DNA from: Ichthyophonus hoferi
Taxonomy: Eukaryota; Opisthokonta; Ichthyosporea; Ichthyophonida; Ichthyophonidae
Length of the DNA: 29,427 bases
Assembly: GCA_002751075.1 (NCBI GenBank)
Contig: NAOQ01000258.1
Span: 26,552-55,978 of the forward strand
Reading direction: 5' to 3'
The notes beneath the pieces are model-generated. The model was not told where the DNA came from. It did not search any database and saw nothing but the letters and a program-made list of their open reading frames with translations. A program made the translations under genes and the position numbers. Below, piece after piece: positions 10,797 to 22,774 of this stretch; the first letter of the stretch is position 1, and each line of letters begins with the position of its first letter.

Positions 10797-13609
10797 CTTA
10801 TAAGGAATATTTTTTAAAAAGTCCTACACTGTTGTCGTAATTGTGTTGACCATTATACTTGAAGTTAGTTAAGCACATGTTTATTAGGGTGTAGGTAAGT
10901 ACTATTACAATAGGAAAGATAAAGATATATGGAAATAGAAAAATTCCTTCGCAACTTTAATAGATGTCAAAATGATGGATAACCAAATTATAAGTGTATA
11001 TGGATTATAATGAACTTTATACTAATCAACTATTAATTAGTGGAACATACTTAATGGGTATATGTAGATTAATTACGTGTCTTTGCCATATTTAAAACTA
11101 ATAATACGCGGTATGTTTTTTTTGTGATTCTAGTGTATGTGGAATATAACTTGTTTAGTATATTATCTTTATAAATAGTAATTAAATATGTAACCAAATA
11201 TAATATGTTTTATGTACTCCTAAATCTGTCTCTTACATTCTGATTCTATGCAAAAAATATTTTTGCCAATTCCATTAACTCTTACTATATACTAGCTGGA
11301 ACTCTTGAACATGAGAGATACAAGAGAGACAATAGAACTAACCTCTGCAAATACATATGCTTACCAACATTAGTTTTAACCCAACACAGATCTTTATAGA
11401 TCTTTATGATTCAACTCTCTGTTCAGCCTGGCATAAGAATGTTAATGACGCATATATGTATTAGCCAAATACTTGCAACGTTTTACTTCTATATGGCAAT
11501 GTTTATAACTGCAAGGAATAATTCATGAGTATATGAGCATTATTACCTTTCCATGATACTTTCAATTACAATATTATTAGAAAGCACTCGACTGATTGCT
11601 GTAGGATCATCTAGATTCAGTAGCGGATAATTCAAATTTAATTACCCAGCTTTCTGTCCGGGTGATCGTATCAGGAATGCAATCAATAACATTAATTTCC
11701 GTAACCTAAACTATTAAAATGTAATGAAGTGCATAGTGACATAACAATTAGAGCCAATGATCATTGATTACGTAAGTTTCCCGGAGAGCCTAATCCCTAA
11801 GAGCCAATCACATGCTATATATGTGATTGGATAGATTTATAGTAATGGAATGTGATCAAGATCTACGATGAAAATCCATACACATGACGTCACAGACCTG
11901 AATCAAGCCTAATGGCTACGTCATAAACAAATATATTTATGATCTCCACTGAGAGTTTCTAATAATGAAATAATATTCGAAATATCAAATTCATAATTTG
12001 AACTGCCAGGCTCCAACAGAATCATGGATACTTCTTGCAATATTTCTATTATTTCACTTAAAGCATGTACAAATATAATTGACTGATATTATCCAAAGAA
12101 TTTGTATGTGCATATAATTATTTCCATACAAATAGTTGTTACAATAAAGCCTTTGAATAGCATGCACTTGTCTGTGAATACAAATCTATAAGATCCTTGC
12201 TCAAGACTGAGCATAAGATGTAATATTTATTAGTGCTAGTAGATGAGCCAAGTGGAGCTATGTATTATAAGAAAATAGGACCCACTGTTAGTAAAAACCA
12301 CCAGTTAGCATGTATTTTAAGTATGTGCTGGATATTTTTAATGCAAGGCTAATTCATTATAACAAATTAACTCTTGGGGTCTTAGCTAGCCAGTGACCCC
12401 CCAATTTGGAAGATAGGAGATAAAGAGAAAGATACTGTAAACAATGGTTGCAAACTAGAAAACATAACAAAGAAATCAGACTAAAGTTGGGCTTCGGTTA
12501 TAAATTTACCAGTGGAATAATCAAAAATGATAACGTATAGACAGACATAGGCTGTCATTACATATGTGCCATTCCAGCATGCGATTATGAAGAACATCCT
12601 AGCATGACATTACGTAATATGTTAAAATTTGGTATCTGGTGAATAGCATTTATTTGAATTTTGTATTTAAACGGAGGCCAACACTGTAAACAATATGAAA
12701 AACAATTTTGGACAGATGTATAAGCGGATGTGGCGGAAAGGATGAAAGCAACGGAAATAACTAATGATAAGCACGAGGAATGACGTTTCAACCATTATAA
12801 AACAATGTTTCGCAGTTCTTATATATACACTTTATTTTATTGATTAAAAGATTCTAGGCCTGTATTCTATAATTATTGTATCTTTATTATAATGTCTACA
12901 CAACCATTGACACTTGAGTTTGCACTCAATAATCAGTGCCCAGATCTCTCGCCTCTCCAGGAGTCAAAGAACTATTTACTAACATGAAATGGCGATAATG
13001 GTTATCATTTACATTGTAATATAGTACCTGTTACTGATCGGTGTAATTGTACAATATCTGTATTAGCCTAAGCGTCAATTCCCTCTAAACTAGAACAGAG
13101 GTATCATTACTACAGCCAGTTGTCTAGGGAGTTTGCATACATGCCTTCTATCGGCTATATGATGATAAAATGTGTTTTAAAACAAATTAGTAACCTTCCT
13201 TATTACCAATCCACCCTCTGACAAATCTATGCATATATATCTACGTCGGAAAGGTTTACACAAGTTAATTCAGAGTGGACTTTATAAAACTATTCATCTT
13301 CATTCAAATGCCCAGCAAGGGTAACTCTCTCACTCTTATGAACATACATTGGCTTATAAACCTTATTTTAGTATTAAATAATGCAGCTTTTGAAAAATAA
13401 ATTTTGATATGTAAGCCATACACCTATACTATAACTATCAATTATGGGGTCGTTAACAGTAACTCACACTGATGGTACTTGACTATACCCTTGACCATCT
13501 TAGGGTGTATATACAGGGAGACACATGATCGTCCTTTGAGATGATTGTAAATTAGCCAACTATGAGCAATTAAAGTGTGTGTTCTACCCCATACACATTT
13601 ACAATAATA

Positions 13610-16600
13610 TTACGAACTCTGTTCCGTCTCAAAACTATTTTCAGTACGAATGGGAGCAGTAAAGATTGCGGGAGGAGCTTTGCAGTAATACTCATGCAAG
13701 CGGACTACAGCATCCAGATGTTCCTGCATTTCCTGCATTAGCTTTAGACGGGCTGTCAATCTCTCCTCCTGTTGCTGTACCAAGGAAGTTAACTGGGCAG
13801 TGGTAAGCTCAGCCATGTTGTCTAGTACTGAGGACGGGTAAATAAAGTGTTAACCGATGGAATAGACGATATAAGGCAAAAGACATAGCATGATGTAAGA
13901 AGGGGCCTCGACAGTAAACATGTTTGTCTTTGAACATATAGGTTCATACGTCAAGATGGGGTTCATGTATTTTCCATGCATATAAGTCATGTATTGTTTA
14001 TAGAACAACCAGATAGATAGCAGCTACTCCGGTGGGAGGGTTCCCAACATCATTAGAGGATAGAAACAAGGAAGGACGGCAACACAATTAATTAACAACA
14101 GATATACAAGAGAGTTATACCTAACAAATTTAAAATAAACAAGACATACTTATTAACAAATCCACACGTGTAAAATGCCAATATCAACCGAGACAAAGAG
14201 AGGCACGGGGCTTACCATTAACAGAGAGAGGTGGGTGGGGGGATGGTAGGCTTAGACCCGGATGCAGACCACTCAGGGGAGGGCGGGGAAATACAGGCGG
14301 CCAAGTTGTATGGTCCGGCCCTTGTGGCCCAGGGGGCAGGTCCGCTGGTGCTGTGAACAAAGAGTGAGTGTGATGGGATGATCCCACTCCTTCCGACTTA
14401 TATAGTATATGAATGATAGCCCAATATGGGCTCTAAGCATCCAGCCTCTTTCCCCCCATGTGTATGTACCACCTTCATTTAAAGAAACATGACCTAGTCT
14501 AATATCTAGTATAGATCTATGTTTACTACTTTACCCTAACCCCCTGTAGTTAAGGTAACTACATAATTCTAACTGCAAATGTTAACTACTTCAAATAGAG
14601 ACAGCTATACTAGGTTGTTTCAAAACCAAACAAGACCCCCATAGGCTTTAATTATTCAATTATGATCGAGGGACCTTATATGTAGTCTAATTGAAACAGC
14701 CTTAACAGATATTCACACCGCATACAACTAAACGAATGCATATATAAGCTCAAGAAGCATCATAATACAGCCAATGGCTTAAAAATGTACAACCTTCGAC
14801 TCAAAGGTGAGCCAATAGAGTTCATTTGAAAAGCATCTATGATCAATTAAAATATTTGCAATCACCAGCACTCTACCTAGTGTACCCTATATACGTATAT
14901 CTTAACCACTATTGGGACCATATATGTTGTGCGTATATTTAGTCTAATTAATAATCAGTATATAGAGTTTTCGATTGGATACTGTTATGCAATATATATA
15001 TATATACCTATGCTTTACATGTGTTGACGGAGGTTTTAGTGCGCATTTTAGACCAATCATTTCAAATATTTAAAACAGGGTGTGAAATCAATTATAAAAT
15101 CTACCCAACACCAATAGGTAATAAGAACATAGCGAGGTTTTACAGTAAACAAAACCAATGTACTCAATCAGAGGACTCAAATAAACTATATGTAGGCGAA
15201 AAAAGATAGTGGTTATTATGCTATAACCTTTCTATACAGGATCAGCTATGCAAGAAAGAACGAGAACCCACTACAATAGTATAACTTAAATAATTATCAG
15301 CATTGAAAGTACCTTGTACAAAGTGGGCTTCTAAGCTTTATGATAATTAATATGCATTATTTTCAAAAAAAAAAAAAAAAAAAAAAAGCATCTAAATAAT
15401 TGTTTTTTTACATTTCAAACTTATTTAAGAATCAAAATGGAGTAGTGCTAAGTATATCGTGATACAATTGGTAGTCACAACGTGCCTACGAATCGATTGC
15501 AGTCATAGATTTCAAAACAGAGGAATTATGGCGAATGCAAACACATCACATCACATGCTCCATCCAATACACGCGATATAATATAGTACACTACTCCAAT
15601 CATATATGATATAATCACAGGACAAAAAAAACCTTGGGGGTCTATTGGTGCAGGCGGTTGGGCCAGGGCGTCAGCTCGATGCTGGTTAATGTTGGCAGGG
15701 CGGGCTGCAGGCACTATATATATACGTATATACATATGTGTCAATAAATACACACCTTCTTGTTACCCTTGCCCACTTGCTAGTATGTGATGTGTCTAGT
15801 TGTGTCTCTATATGATTGAGGTGGCTGGTAGGAAACCGGTCATAATGACAAAGGTAATGGGACAATCCCTATCACACAGGTGGCACTACAAGAATGCTGT
15901 AAGACAGATGGGATCGCATAGGTCTCCACCCGAGCTGGCATAATATCAGCGCACAATGAATAGCAAAGAATGTGAGAGACATCTATTGGATACTATAAAT
16001 ATATCAACCCTCACCAATCTCTAGCCATATGACGGTCAGTTTGACCCAACCACAGACCTAGATAGTAGCTCACACATATACTCAATAATATATATGCCCT
16101 TATACTGTTTTTTGTTTTCCATGCACCAAGCCGTTTATATGTGGTTACTCTATATCCAATCACTAACATGCACACATGTATATATAATCGTATATGTATT
16201 TAGTAAATGAGCATATGCCCCTAACCTGTGCATTGTATAGACATATAGAGGTGAATATATAATAGAGTAAACTATAGTATTATATGGTATAGTATAGTAC
16301 AGTATAGTAGAGTTTAATATAGTATAGTATAATATGGAATAAAATGATATAGCTAGTATGGTATTGCATTGTATTTTGCTGTATTGATATATATATAGGG
16401 AATGAGCGAGACTTACAATCCACTAGGACTGACATACGACAGGTGGGGCATGTCTGTTGTCGTTGCAGCCATGAACGGATACAAGCTAGGTGGAATATAT
16501 GGCCACATGGCAACCTGGTTATAAAGGAAGAAGGATGAGTCGTAGTGCGTGAATACCATTGGTTGAATATAATAAGATTAGAAAGGGTGATGTGATTGGG

Positions 16601-19600
16601 AAGAAGGATGGGTGTGGAGGAGGGAAAGGAAAGAACAAGAAGAAGTGAATTGCTAATTGAAATAACTAGGTACTGGTTGCCCACCCCAGGACCTATTAGT
16701 AACAACCTAATAACCCCTTGTGATACTAATTAATATATTGTATCCAGGCTCTACTTACCTCCTTGCACTTTCCATTTCTTCTCGACATATAATACATATG
16801 CCATCTGTGGCAGCTAACTCTTCGGCCGTGGCCTCAGGATACCTGGGGGAACAACAGGGTGGTTAGAGGGTAGGAGCATGCATGAAAGGGAGAGATAGAT
16901 TAGGAAATAAAGTTGATTTCTCTTACCTTATATATAGAGAGACTGTATGTACACCAGAAATATTAAACTACCTGATTTAATGTTGTAAGCAGTCCTAATC
17001 TAAAGAATGTTTTCAATGAACATATGTATATAAATAAATTGGTTCATCAAGAACAAAATCAAATATTTTCGGTCTTAAATTATGTAATTGGTAAATTAAT
17101 TTTAAGTAAGTGTGGCCATTGGATAGGCCATGGTTATGCTATAGGGAGAGAGAGAAAGGGAAATATAGTTTAGACAAGGAAGCTAAAGGTGAATGTATAG
17201 GATAGAGAGAGTAGAGGGAGGGTCAACAGAGACAAGAGACAGATGGAGACTGGAATATGCACTATAGAAACACTAAGTATATATATCACCCTACATATCA
17301 ACTATACTTGAATGATAATAGGATGGGTAACAAATAAAACACAAGCCAACAGAAGACTATCAGGGCACTATGCCGTACAGGGATATAGATACTATTACTA
17401 CTATTACCACTATTACTACTAATATTACTTCTACTGTTATTATTATACATATGAATCGGGTAGGGATAGAGGTGTGGAGTGGTACCTGGAGTTCATATTT
17501 CGGGTAGCCTTCCAATAGCGAATTAGCCCAGAAACACGGGTGGCCAATGAGGCTGCAGTAATATAGAGCTCCCTCATGATATGGATGGGAATACCATAGT
17601 GATATGCTAGGACTCCAAAGAAGGCTGTGTACAGGCACAGCCTAAACATGTCTGGTATATATCTTATATGTGTTAGCTACTGCAGCACAATGATTAAAAT
17701 GTAGGAATTTTAAAAATACATAAAATATGAACACAATTGGATGTAAAGTCGTAAAATAGAAAGTTTATAGGCCCAAATAATACATTATTTTTTAAATTTT
17801 TAAATATTAACACGAGTGGATTATATAGCTATGTATGGGTGAGCCCACAGGTGTGATTCGGTACATACACACAGACGGGGGTATATGTAGGCATAATAGT
17901 GTATTAGTGTAATAGTACGCAGGGAGAGAGGGAGGTATGTATGTATCATATCTGTATGCATAATCAACCACTCAAAAGGAGGACAATCGTATATACATAC
18001 GCACAGAAACACATAAGCACATATACAGATGCATAATGACCAGCACTAATAAAAAGGTAGCAGACGATATGAACTACCCGCCTCCCATCAACCTTCTAGC
18101 CCTCTTTGCATCTTTGGACCTAGATGGCCTCTATGAATACTATCCCCCCCTACATATACATGGATGTAGTTCCAGTCCTATAAAACCTATCACACATTGA
18201 CCATACTGCCTGTACGCCTATTATCAACTGTATCATACAATTCCATCATTACATATATCTCTAATTATCTACATATAGTGAATTACTATTATAATATTTA
18301 TCAGCAATTGTAAATAATACAAATTGCAGACGCAATATGAGAATCAAAATAAACATTAACTATAAATAACATCCGTGGTGGCTATATAAAACTATCTCTA
18401 CATATGTGCATTGCCTATCCTGAAGGAACCTATCATACTTCTATCGATCACCTCACGACAAAGAGACATAAAAAGTACATCTAGTATGCTTATAATAATA
18501 GCCACTCTCACAATAATGGCTTTAACTGGGAAGAACAACACAGACACCAAGGCTGTGTACCATTGCACGTTTACGTGCAGCCCATAAGGTACCCCCTTGT
18601 GAGGGAATATCTAATATGATATGAAGATAATTCAACCCACATGACTTTCCCCTCCCCCCATTAACTAAAAACCCCATAGTTAAATCACAACCAGTGAGTA
18701 CAGGGCCAACCATACCTGTCAGTATATCTATGTACAGCATGTAGGTAGGCTTGTTCTCCATGGGGGTGGTGCGTTGGGCATCAATAGAACCAAGGACATA
18801 CTTGGCACTAATCCCCATCATGTGGGTGCTAAGAATGGCATACTACCCACCCCGTCCTGTTAGGGCCCCGTATATGGTCCACCATACCACCATCATATAG
18901 TAGGTAGTATATATTATGTAGTATATAATATAGTATGTAGTGTATAGTAGATAGTATATAATATATAGTCTAGTGTATAGTCTGGTAAGTGGTATAGTAT
19001 ATAATCTGGTATTTAGTATAGTGTATAGTATAGTATATAGTATAATATATCATATATAGTATATACACTGGCTAGTATATTAGTATATATAGAATATATA
19101 TATACCAATACGACACCAAACACTAGACAGTCTAAAATACATTTCTAACATAAAGGTAATTTAGGTTGGCAATAAAATCGATCGTATTGTTTAAACCCTT
19201 CCCCCAAGTTCAAGAAGCAGGAAAAGAGAGAGATAAAGAGTGTGAAGGAAGGAGAATACCTCAAAGCCAAACAGGATGTGCACGGAGGGGCCATATTTTA
19301 TGATATGGTCGGCTGAATACCAGACCATATACAGGTCAGTGAGATGGAGCAGGCCTGTCGTGGACTGCATTCGAAGGTGGAATAGACGGCCTAGCACCGG
19401 AGCCTGCTCCATCTGCGTGTAGGAGTGTTAGAGAAAGAGAAAGGGTAAAACAATAGTGTGAGGCTAGACCCTGGGCGGGGCTGCCACCAGATAGACATAG
19501 CAATTGCTCATAGGAATGTAGGGTATGGTATACTATACTGTATTGTAGGGTGTGGTATACTATATTTAATGTAGGGTGTGGTATATTATATTTAATGTAG

Positions 19601-21915
19601 AATGTGGTATATTATATTTAATGTAGAATGTGATATATTATATTTAATGTAGGATGTGGTATATTATATTTAATGTAGGGTGTGGTATATTATATTATAG
19701 TGTGGTGTGTGGTATACTACAGTATAGCAATGTTTCTCCTTGCAAGCTTATTTAGAGATATGTACACATAAGAAAGTATGTTTCTGTATATAGATAAATA
19801 TATGTAAACAAGAGTACGCATGTATACATAAATATATAAAGAGTTATTGTCTTGAAATTACAATTGTATTATACGGAGAGATAAGATAACAGATATGTAA
19901 AAAAGAAAATATAGCAATCACATACAAAGTCAACGCGCTCGGCTGATAGCCAATGGAATGTTTTGACAAAAAGGAGGCAGATAAACATAAAGAAGGATGA
20001 CGCTCCAAATTCGTCGCGAAAAATAGACAGGGCCAGACAGGTATCTACTACTGCCATCCATGTTTTAGAATAGATACTCTGTGGGTGGACTCGTTAGTGC
20101 TTCTGGTCTGTTGTAAATGCTAGTACTCTATATGCTGTTAGCCTATATACTATTGCCATATTTACTATTACCCTATATAGTATTACCCTATACTATTATC
20201 CTATATAGTATTACCCTATATATTATTATCCTATATATTATCACCTTGTATATTAATGTCTTATATAGTATTACCCTATATACTATTATCCTATATACTA
20301 TTACGATATATACTATTATCCTATATACTATTACCCTATATACTGTTATCCTATACACTGTTACCCTATATGCCTTTGATGTATGGTTGTGAATAAAATG
20401 CATATATGTGTAAGTATGAAAAGGAGATATATATCAAATTATATACGAATATATATATATATATATTTATGTTGACTTACATTGGGTATAAACTTTTCTA
20501 TTCACACATATCTGAATGGCATCACATGTATGTAGTTATAAAATTACAACCAATCAAAGCCGGGACTCAGGATAATGCAAATGGGGCTGTCATAACTAAT
20601 CAAATACACCCACCCACCTCGTACTCGATGGCCCTGAGTGGTCCAAAGAATATTTTTCGACATAAAGTCCACAGACAGGCCACTATCACAAGTATTGTAT
20701 TGTAGATCGCCTATATGTACGTATGCATATTTTTATAATTATATGTATGATTGTATGTATGAATATGTGCATGTATATGTGTATATATGTATATATGTAC
20801 GATTGTATGCATGTGTGAGTATGTGAGTATAAAAGAGGCTGGTGTATATCTAAGACAGAGTGGGTAGAGTTCATGGCTGCAAGTGATTAGCTCTATAAAC
20901 CTAGTACTATTGGTGAGAACGTTGGTAGGAAGCACCGGTACGACCATACCAAACCGCCATCCTATTGGCTATTGGGGTAAGAGAACTCCTTCACAAGCCT
21001 AATTAAGAGTTAGGACGGCAAGAGCGCAACCAAAAGTAAACAATGACTATATCATCATTAGGCCAAACAGAGGTTTATGAATGACCTATAATAACATGAA
21101 TACCATAACAGGAGGTGACAATTTGTCTGGATAAGGTGGCTAAAATATATATAGCCACATAGTAAAAATTGACTGGCTGCCTACACTTGAAGGCCTATAG
21201 AAATACTCCCATAACTACAGAAAAAAAGGGACAACCACAAATAAAAAAGGTGAAAAATATAACAGAGGTAGGTGCGAATTTATCTGTACATTGTATTACA
21301 CAAAGTGGTAGGTATGCTGTTTGCATATTAGTTTTAAATATGTTATTTATTAAGCCTAAGTATATATGTGCGTCTAGGTATGTAAAATTACATGTTTTCA
21401 ATCTGAAGTAACTAAATATGTGTGAGCGCGTGCAAACCTGTGGGGACCTTTGTGTCTAACCAGCTGTAACTTAGGGTGAAGAATAGAAAGCCAAACAGTA
21501 AGAAGCACTATAAGTACAGACAGGCAACAAAGGCTTAGTGGTGACAGGGCATTGACCACATTTACAAGGGGTAGTCTGCTAGACAGATCTTCATAAAAGT
21601 ACATGTGAAATAAAGAGAGTGCACAAAGGCTATCAAAATCCTTGTGATTGAGAGTAAATCCTAATATACACTACATGCGTGCATAACCACCACATGTTTA
21701 TATAACCTCATACAAAAGAACATACACCTGCATGCCACTGCAGAAGAAATAGAAAACAATCATGGCGCTATGAAAAAACTACTCACCATAACTGAGGCTC
21801 GGTCATCCAACACATAAAGGCAGGCCAAGTAAAACTGCTCTTTCTGTATCCATGCGTTAGTCATCACCATAGCGGTAGTGATTGTGCTGAGTAGCACATA
21901 GTGGTACATCTGCAT
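13610..21915 (-). CDS. SYVN1: HRD1/synoviolin, ER-resident RING-H2 E3 ubiquitin ligase (11 exons)
   Basis: HRD1 ubiquitinates misfolded proteins at the ER membrane and forms the retrotranslocation channel of ERAD with SEL1L. Exons, in transcript order: 21787-21915, 20618-20710, 19926-20078, 19260-19412, 18716-18842, 17486-17651, 16759-16842, 16417-16514, 15633-15713, 14216-14350 and 13610-13827, 1437 coding bases, 478 residues. The membrane domain (about 1-270) carries family landmarks: [13 protein letters not shown] (human KVFFGQLRAAEME), [18 protein letters not shown] (human WYAVTETCLAFTVFRDDF), [26 protein letters not shown] and KATRNMN. The RING-H2 has all ligands: C290, C293, C305, H307, H310, C313, C324, C327, within [18 protein letters not shown] and [12 protein letters not shown] short proline-rich tail and a final helix, [21 protein letters not shown], match human LTPEELRALEGHERQHLEARL. 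The protein is shorter than the human one (617) because the proline-rich tail is reduced. Exon 9 is the weakest call: its donor is GTTTTT, and the acceptor could be at 15704 instead, losing three residues. Confidence 0.95.
15365..15387. repeat. A-tract, 23 bases, in HRD1 intron 9
   Basis: This is an uninterrupted run of 23 A on the plus strand, or T on the transcribed minus strand. It lies in the intron between the exons at 15633-15713 and 14216-14350 and may affect neither splice site. Confidence 0.85.
16266..16350. repeat. (TATAG)n-type microsatellite in HRD1 intron 8
   Basis: An imperfect 5-base repeat of the AGTAT/TATAG family lies shortly downstream, in gene direction, of the RING exon donor at 16417. 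It is the reverse complement of the motif class at the left edge of the window. Confidence 0.75.
17389..17446. repeat. Degenerate (ACT/ATT)n trinucleotide repeat
   Basis: Runs of ACTATTACT and related triplets lie in HRD1 intron 6, about 40 bases past the exon 6 donor at 17486. They create open frames on the minus strand that are not coding. Confidence 0.75.
18893..19105. repeat. Low-complexity TATAGT/GTATAT tract in HRD1 intron 4
   Basis: About 200 bases consist almost only of T, A and G in permutations of AGTATATA. The tract lies in the intron between the exons at 19260-19412 and 18716-18842, about 50 bases before the exon 5 acceptor in gene direction. Confidence 0.75.
19517..19727. repeat. 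26-bp minisatellite in HRD1 intron 3
   Basis: About seven or eight copies of a 26-base unit (core TGTAGGGTGTGGTATA) are arranged head to tail. The outer copies are the most diverged. The array lies in the intron between the exons at 19926-20078 and 19260-19412. Confidence 0.92.
20126..20372. repeat. 15-bp tandem repeat in HRD1 intron 2, open on both strands
   Basis: About sixteen copies of a 15-base unit (CCTATATACTATTAC and variants) are arranged head to tail. Because 15 is a multiple of three, one frame on each strand stays open for 70-90 codons, giving repetitive tyrosine/isoleucine/leucine-rich strings. These are artefacts of the repeat, not genes. The array begins about 50 bases from the acceptor of exon 3. 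Confidence 0.92.
20711..20835. repeat. (TATG/TGTA)n microsatellite in HRD1 intron 1
   Basis: Degenerate TATG, TGTA and CATG tetranucleotides directly abut the acceptor of HRD1 exon 2. The minus-strand copy is purine-poor enough to stand in for a pyrimidine tract. The open frames on both strands here are repeat shadows. Confidence 0.75.
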
Positions 21916-22440
21916 GACTGCGTTGTGTGTAACTTGTAACCCTTACTACAGCTATTTGAGTATTAGGCGGTGGAGCACAATGCTCTACAGCTAGGTATTC
22001 GTGCCAACAAAAGCGCAGAAATCCCTTCCCTATAGTTAGAGTTGGTGGTGGTTAATTGAGAATAAAACAATCCTGTTCTTGGGCCATTTTTAATGGTTAC
22101 CGAGCCACATCGCGGGACCTCCCGCGTTGAGATTGCCGGCTAACTAACTATTGATTGATGATTATGATAACATTATCTTATCAATGTTGCTAAATATCAA
22201 TGCATACAATAATAATAAATCCAATGTCTATTTATTTATTTTTCTTGAAGAAAAAATATTATGATGAATATTATTATAAAACAAATTGAATAATATGTGA
22301 TATTTCTATGACATTCTTTATTCATTTCATTTCATAGTTAGATCGCTTTTGTTAGAACAAAAAAAGAAAAAAAGAGGGAATACATTTTTATTTTTTCAAC
22401 TATAATCAACGTCACAATTACTATATGTGGTATATTTGTC
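21916..22440. other. HRD1 upstream region
   Basis: This is the 5' side of the minus-strand HRD1 gene and should contain its transcription start and core promoter. The only GC-rich, CpG-containing spot is at 22085-22140, with the palindrome listed separately. No clear TATA element was identified, and no match to the ER-stress element CCAAT-N9-CCACG was seen in either orientation. Confidence 0.4.
22111..22126. promoter_or_regulatory. CpG-rich palindrome, possible E2F-like site
   Basis: CGCGGGACCTCCCGCG has 7-base inverted arms around a CC centre, about 200 bases upstream of the HRD1 ATG. It holds four CpGs in otherwise CpG-poor DNA. Each arm contains TCCCGC/GCGGGA, which resembles the core bound by E2F proteins. 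A promoter role is inferred from position and composition only. Confidence 0.35.
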
Positions 22441-22745
22441 ATTTATTTGGCCAATAATATATGCTGTCCCGCAATGTGGTGATTTGCTACCTTCAATGGG
22501 CCAATAAGTATACGGTTTATGACCTTGGACCAATCATAGATCCCAATAAATAGTGACCTGGCTCAGTAAATTGACTTTCAGGTGATTTGGTTTTATATTA
22601 TCGGTCAGAAACAGCTTTGCCTAACAGGTTCAGTTATATAATAAGTGGAAGCTCTTGACCCTTTACACCCTATACCGGCATTACATATATATATGATTGT
22701 CGAAAATTAAAGGAAATATTATAAAGTAGGCAAAGAGTGCACCTT

Positions 22746-22774
22746 TGGTCGACAATTACTTTTATTGTTGACCA
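22746..22774. repeat. Small inverted repeat (hairpin)
   Basis: Arms TGGTCGACAAT (22746-22756) and ATTGTTGACCA (22764-22774) pair with a single mismatch around a 7-base loop. It could be a regulatory palindrome or a remnant of a small transposable element. No T-run follows that would suggest a terminator. Confidence 0.5.

Larger units (their letters stand above)
8101..13609. other. AT-rich gene desert
   Basis: This 5.5 kb holds no gene I can support apart from the doubtful ORF at 10575-10796. Frames at 8950-9135, 9536-9757 and 12585-12791 were read and set aside: they start with non-ATG codons or are short and AT-driven. Composition is visibly more AT-rich than the SPT3 locus, and the CCAAT/ATTGG excess seen there is absent until about 11750-11830. 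It may contain promoter sequence for the G-gamma gene just above 8100 and 3' sequence of HRD1 just below 13610. Confidence 0.5.

Noticed and set aside
12585-12791. Possible secreted cysteine peptide (hydrophobic start, CFSYCLQCW)
   Set aside because: The frame opens with TTG and has no in-frame ATG or usable acceptor nearby, so the signal-peptide look is probably chance.
16530-16705. N-terminal part of the minus-strand frame preceding the RING exon
   Set aside because: It is the intron upstream of HRD1 exon 8. The RING continues across a splice from the exon at 16759-16842, which supplies the first two cysteines.
21398-21604. Hydrophobic minus-strand frame first considered as HRD1 exon 2
   Set aside because: It lacks the FFGPLR motif. 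The exon at 20618-20710 carries that motif and joins exons 1 and 3 in phase with the expected length.
22441-22560. CCAAT cluster considered as ER-stress response elements for HRD1
   Set aside because: No CCACG lies nine bases from any CCAAT on either strand.
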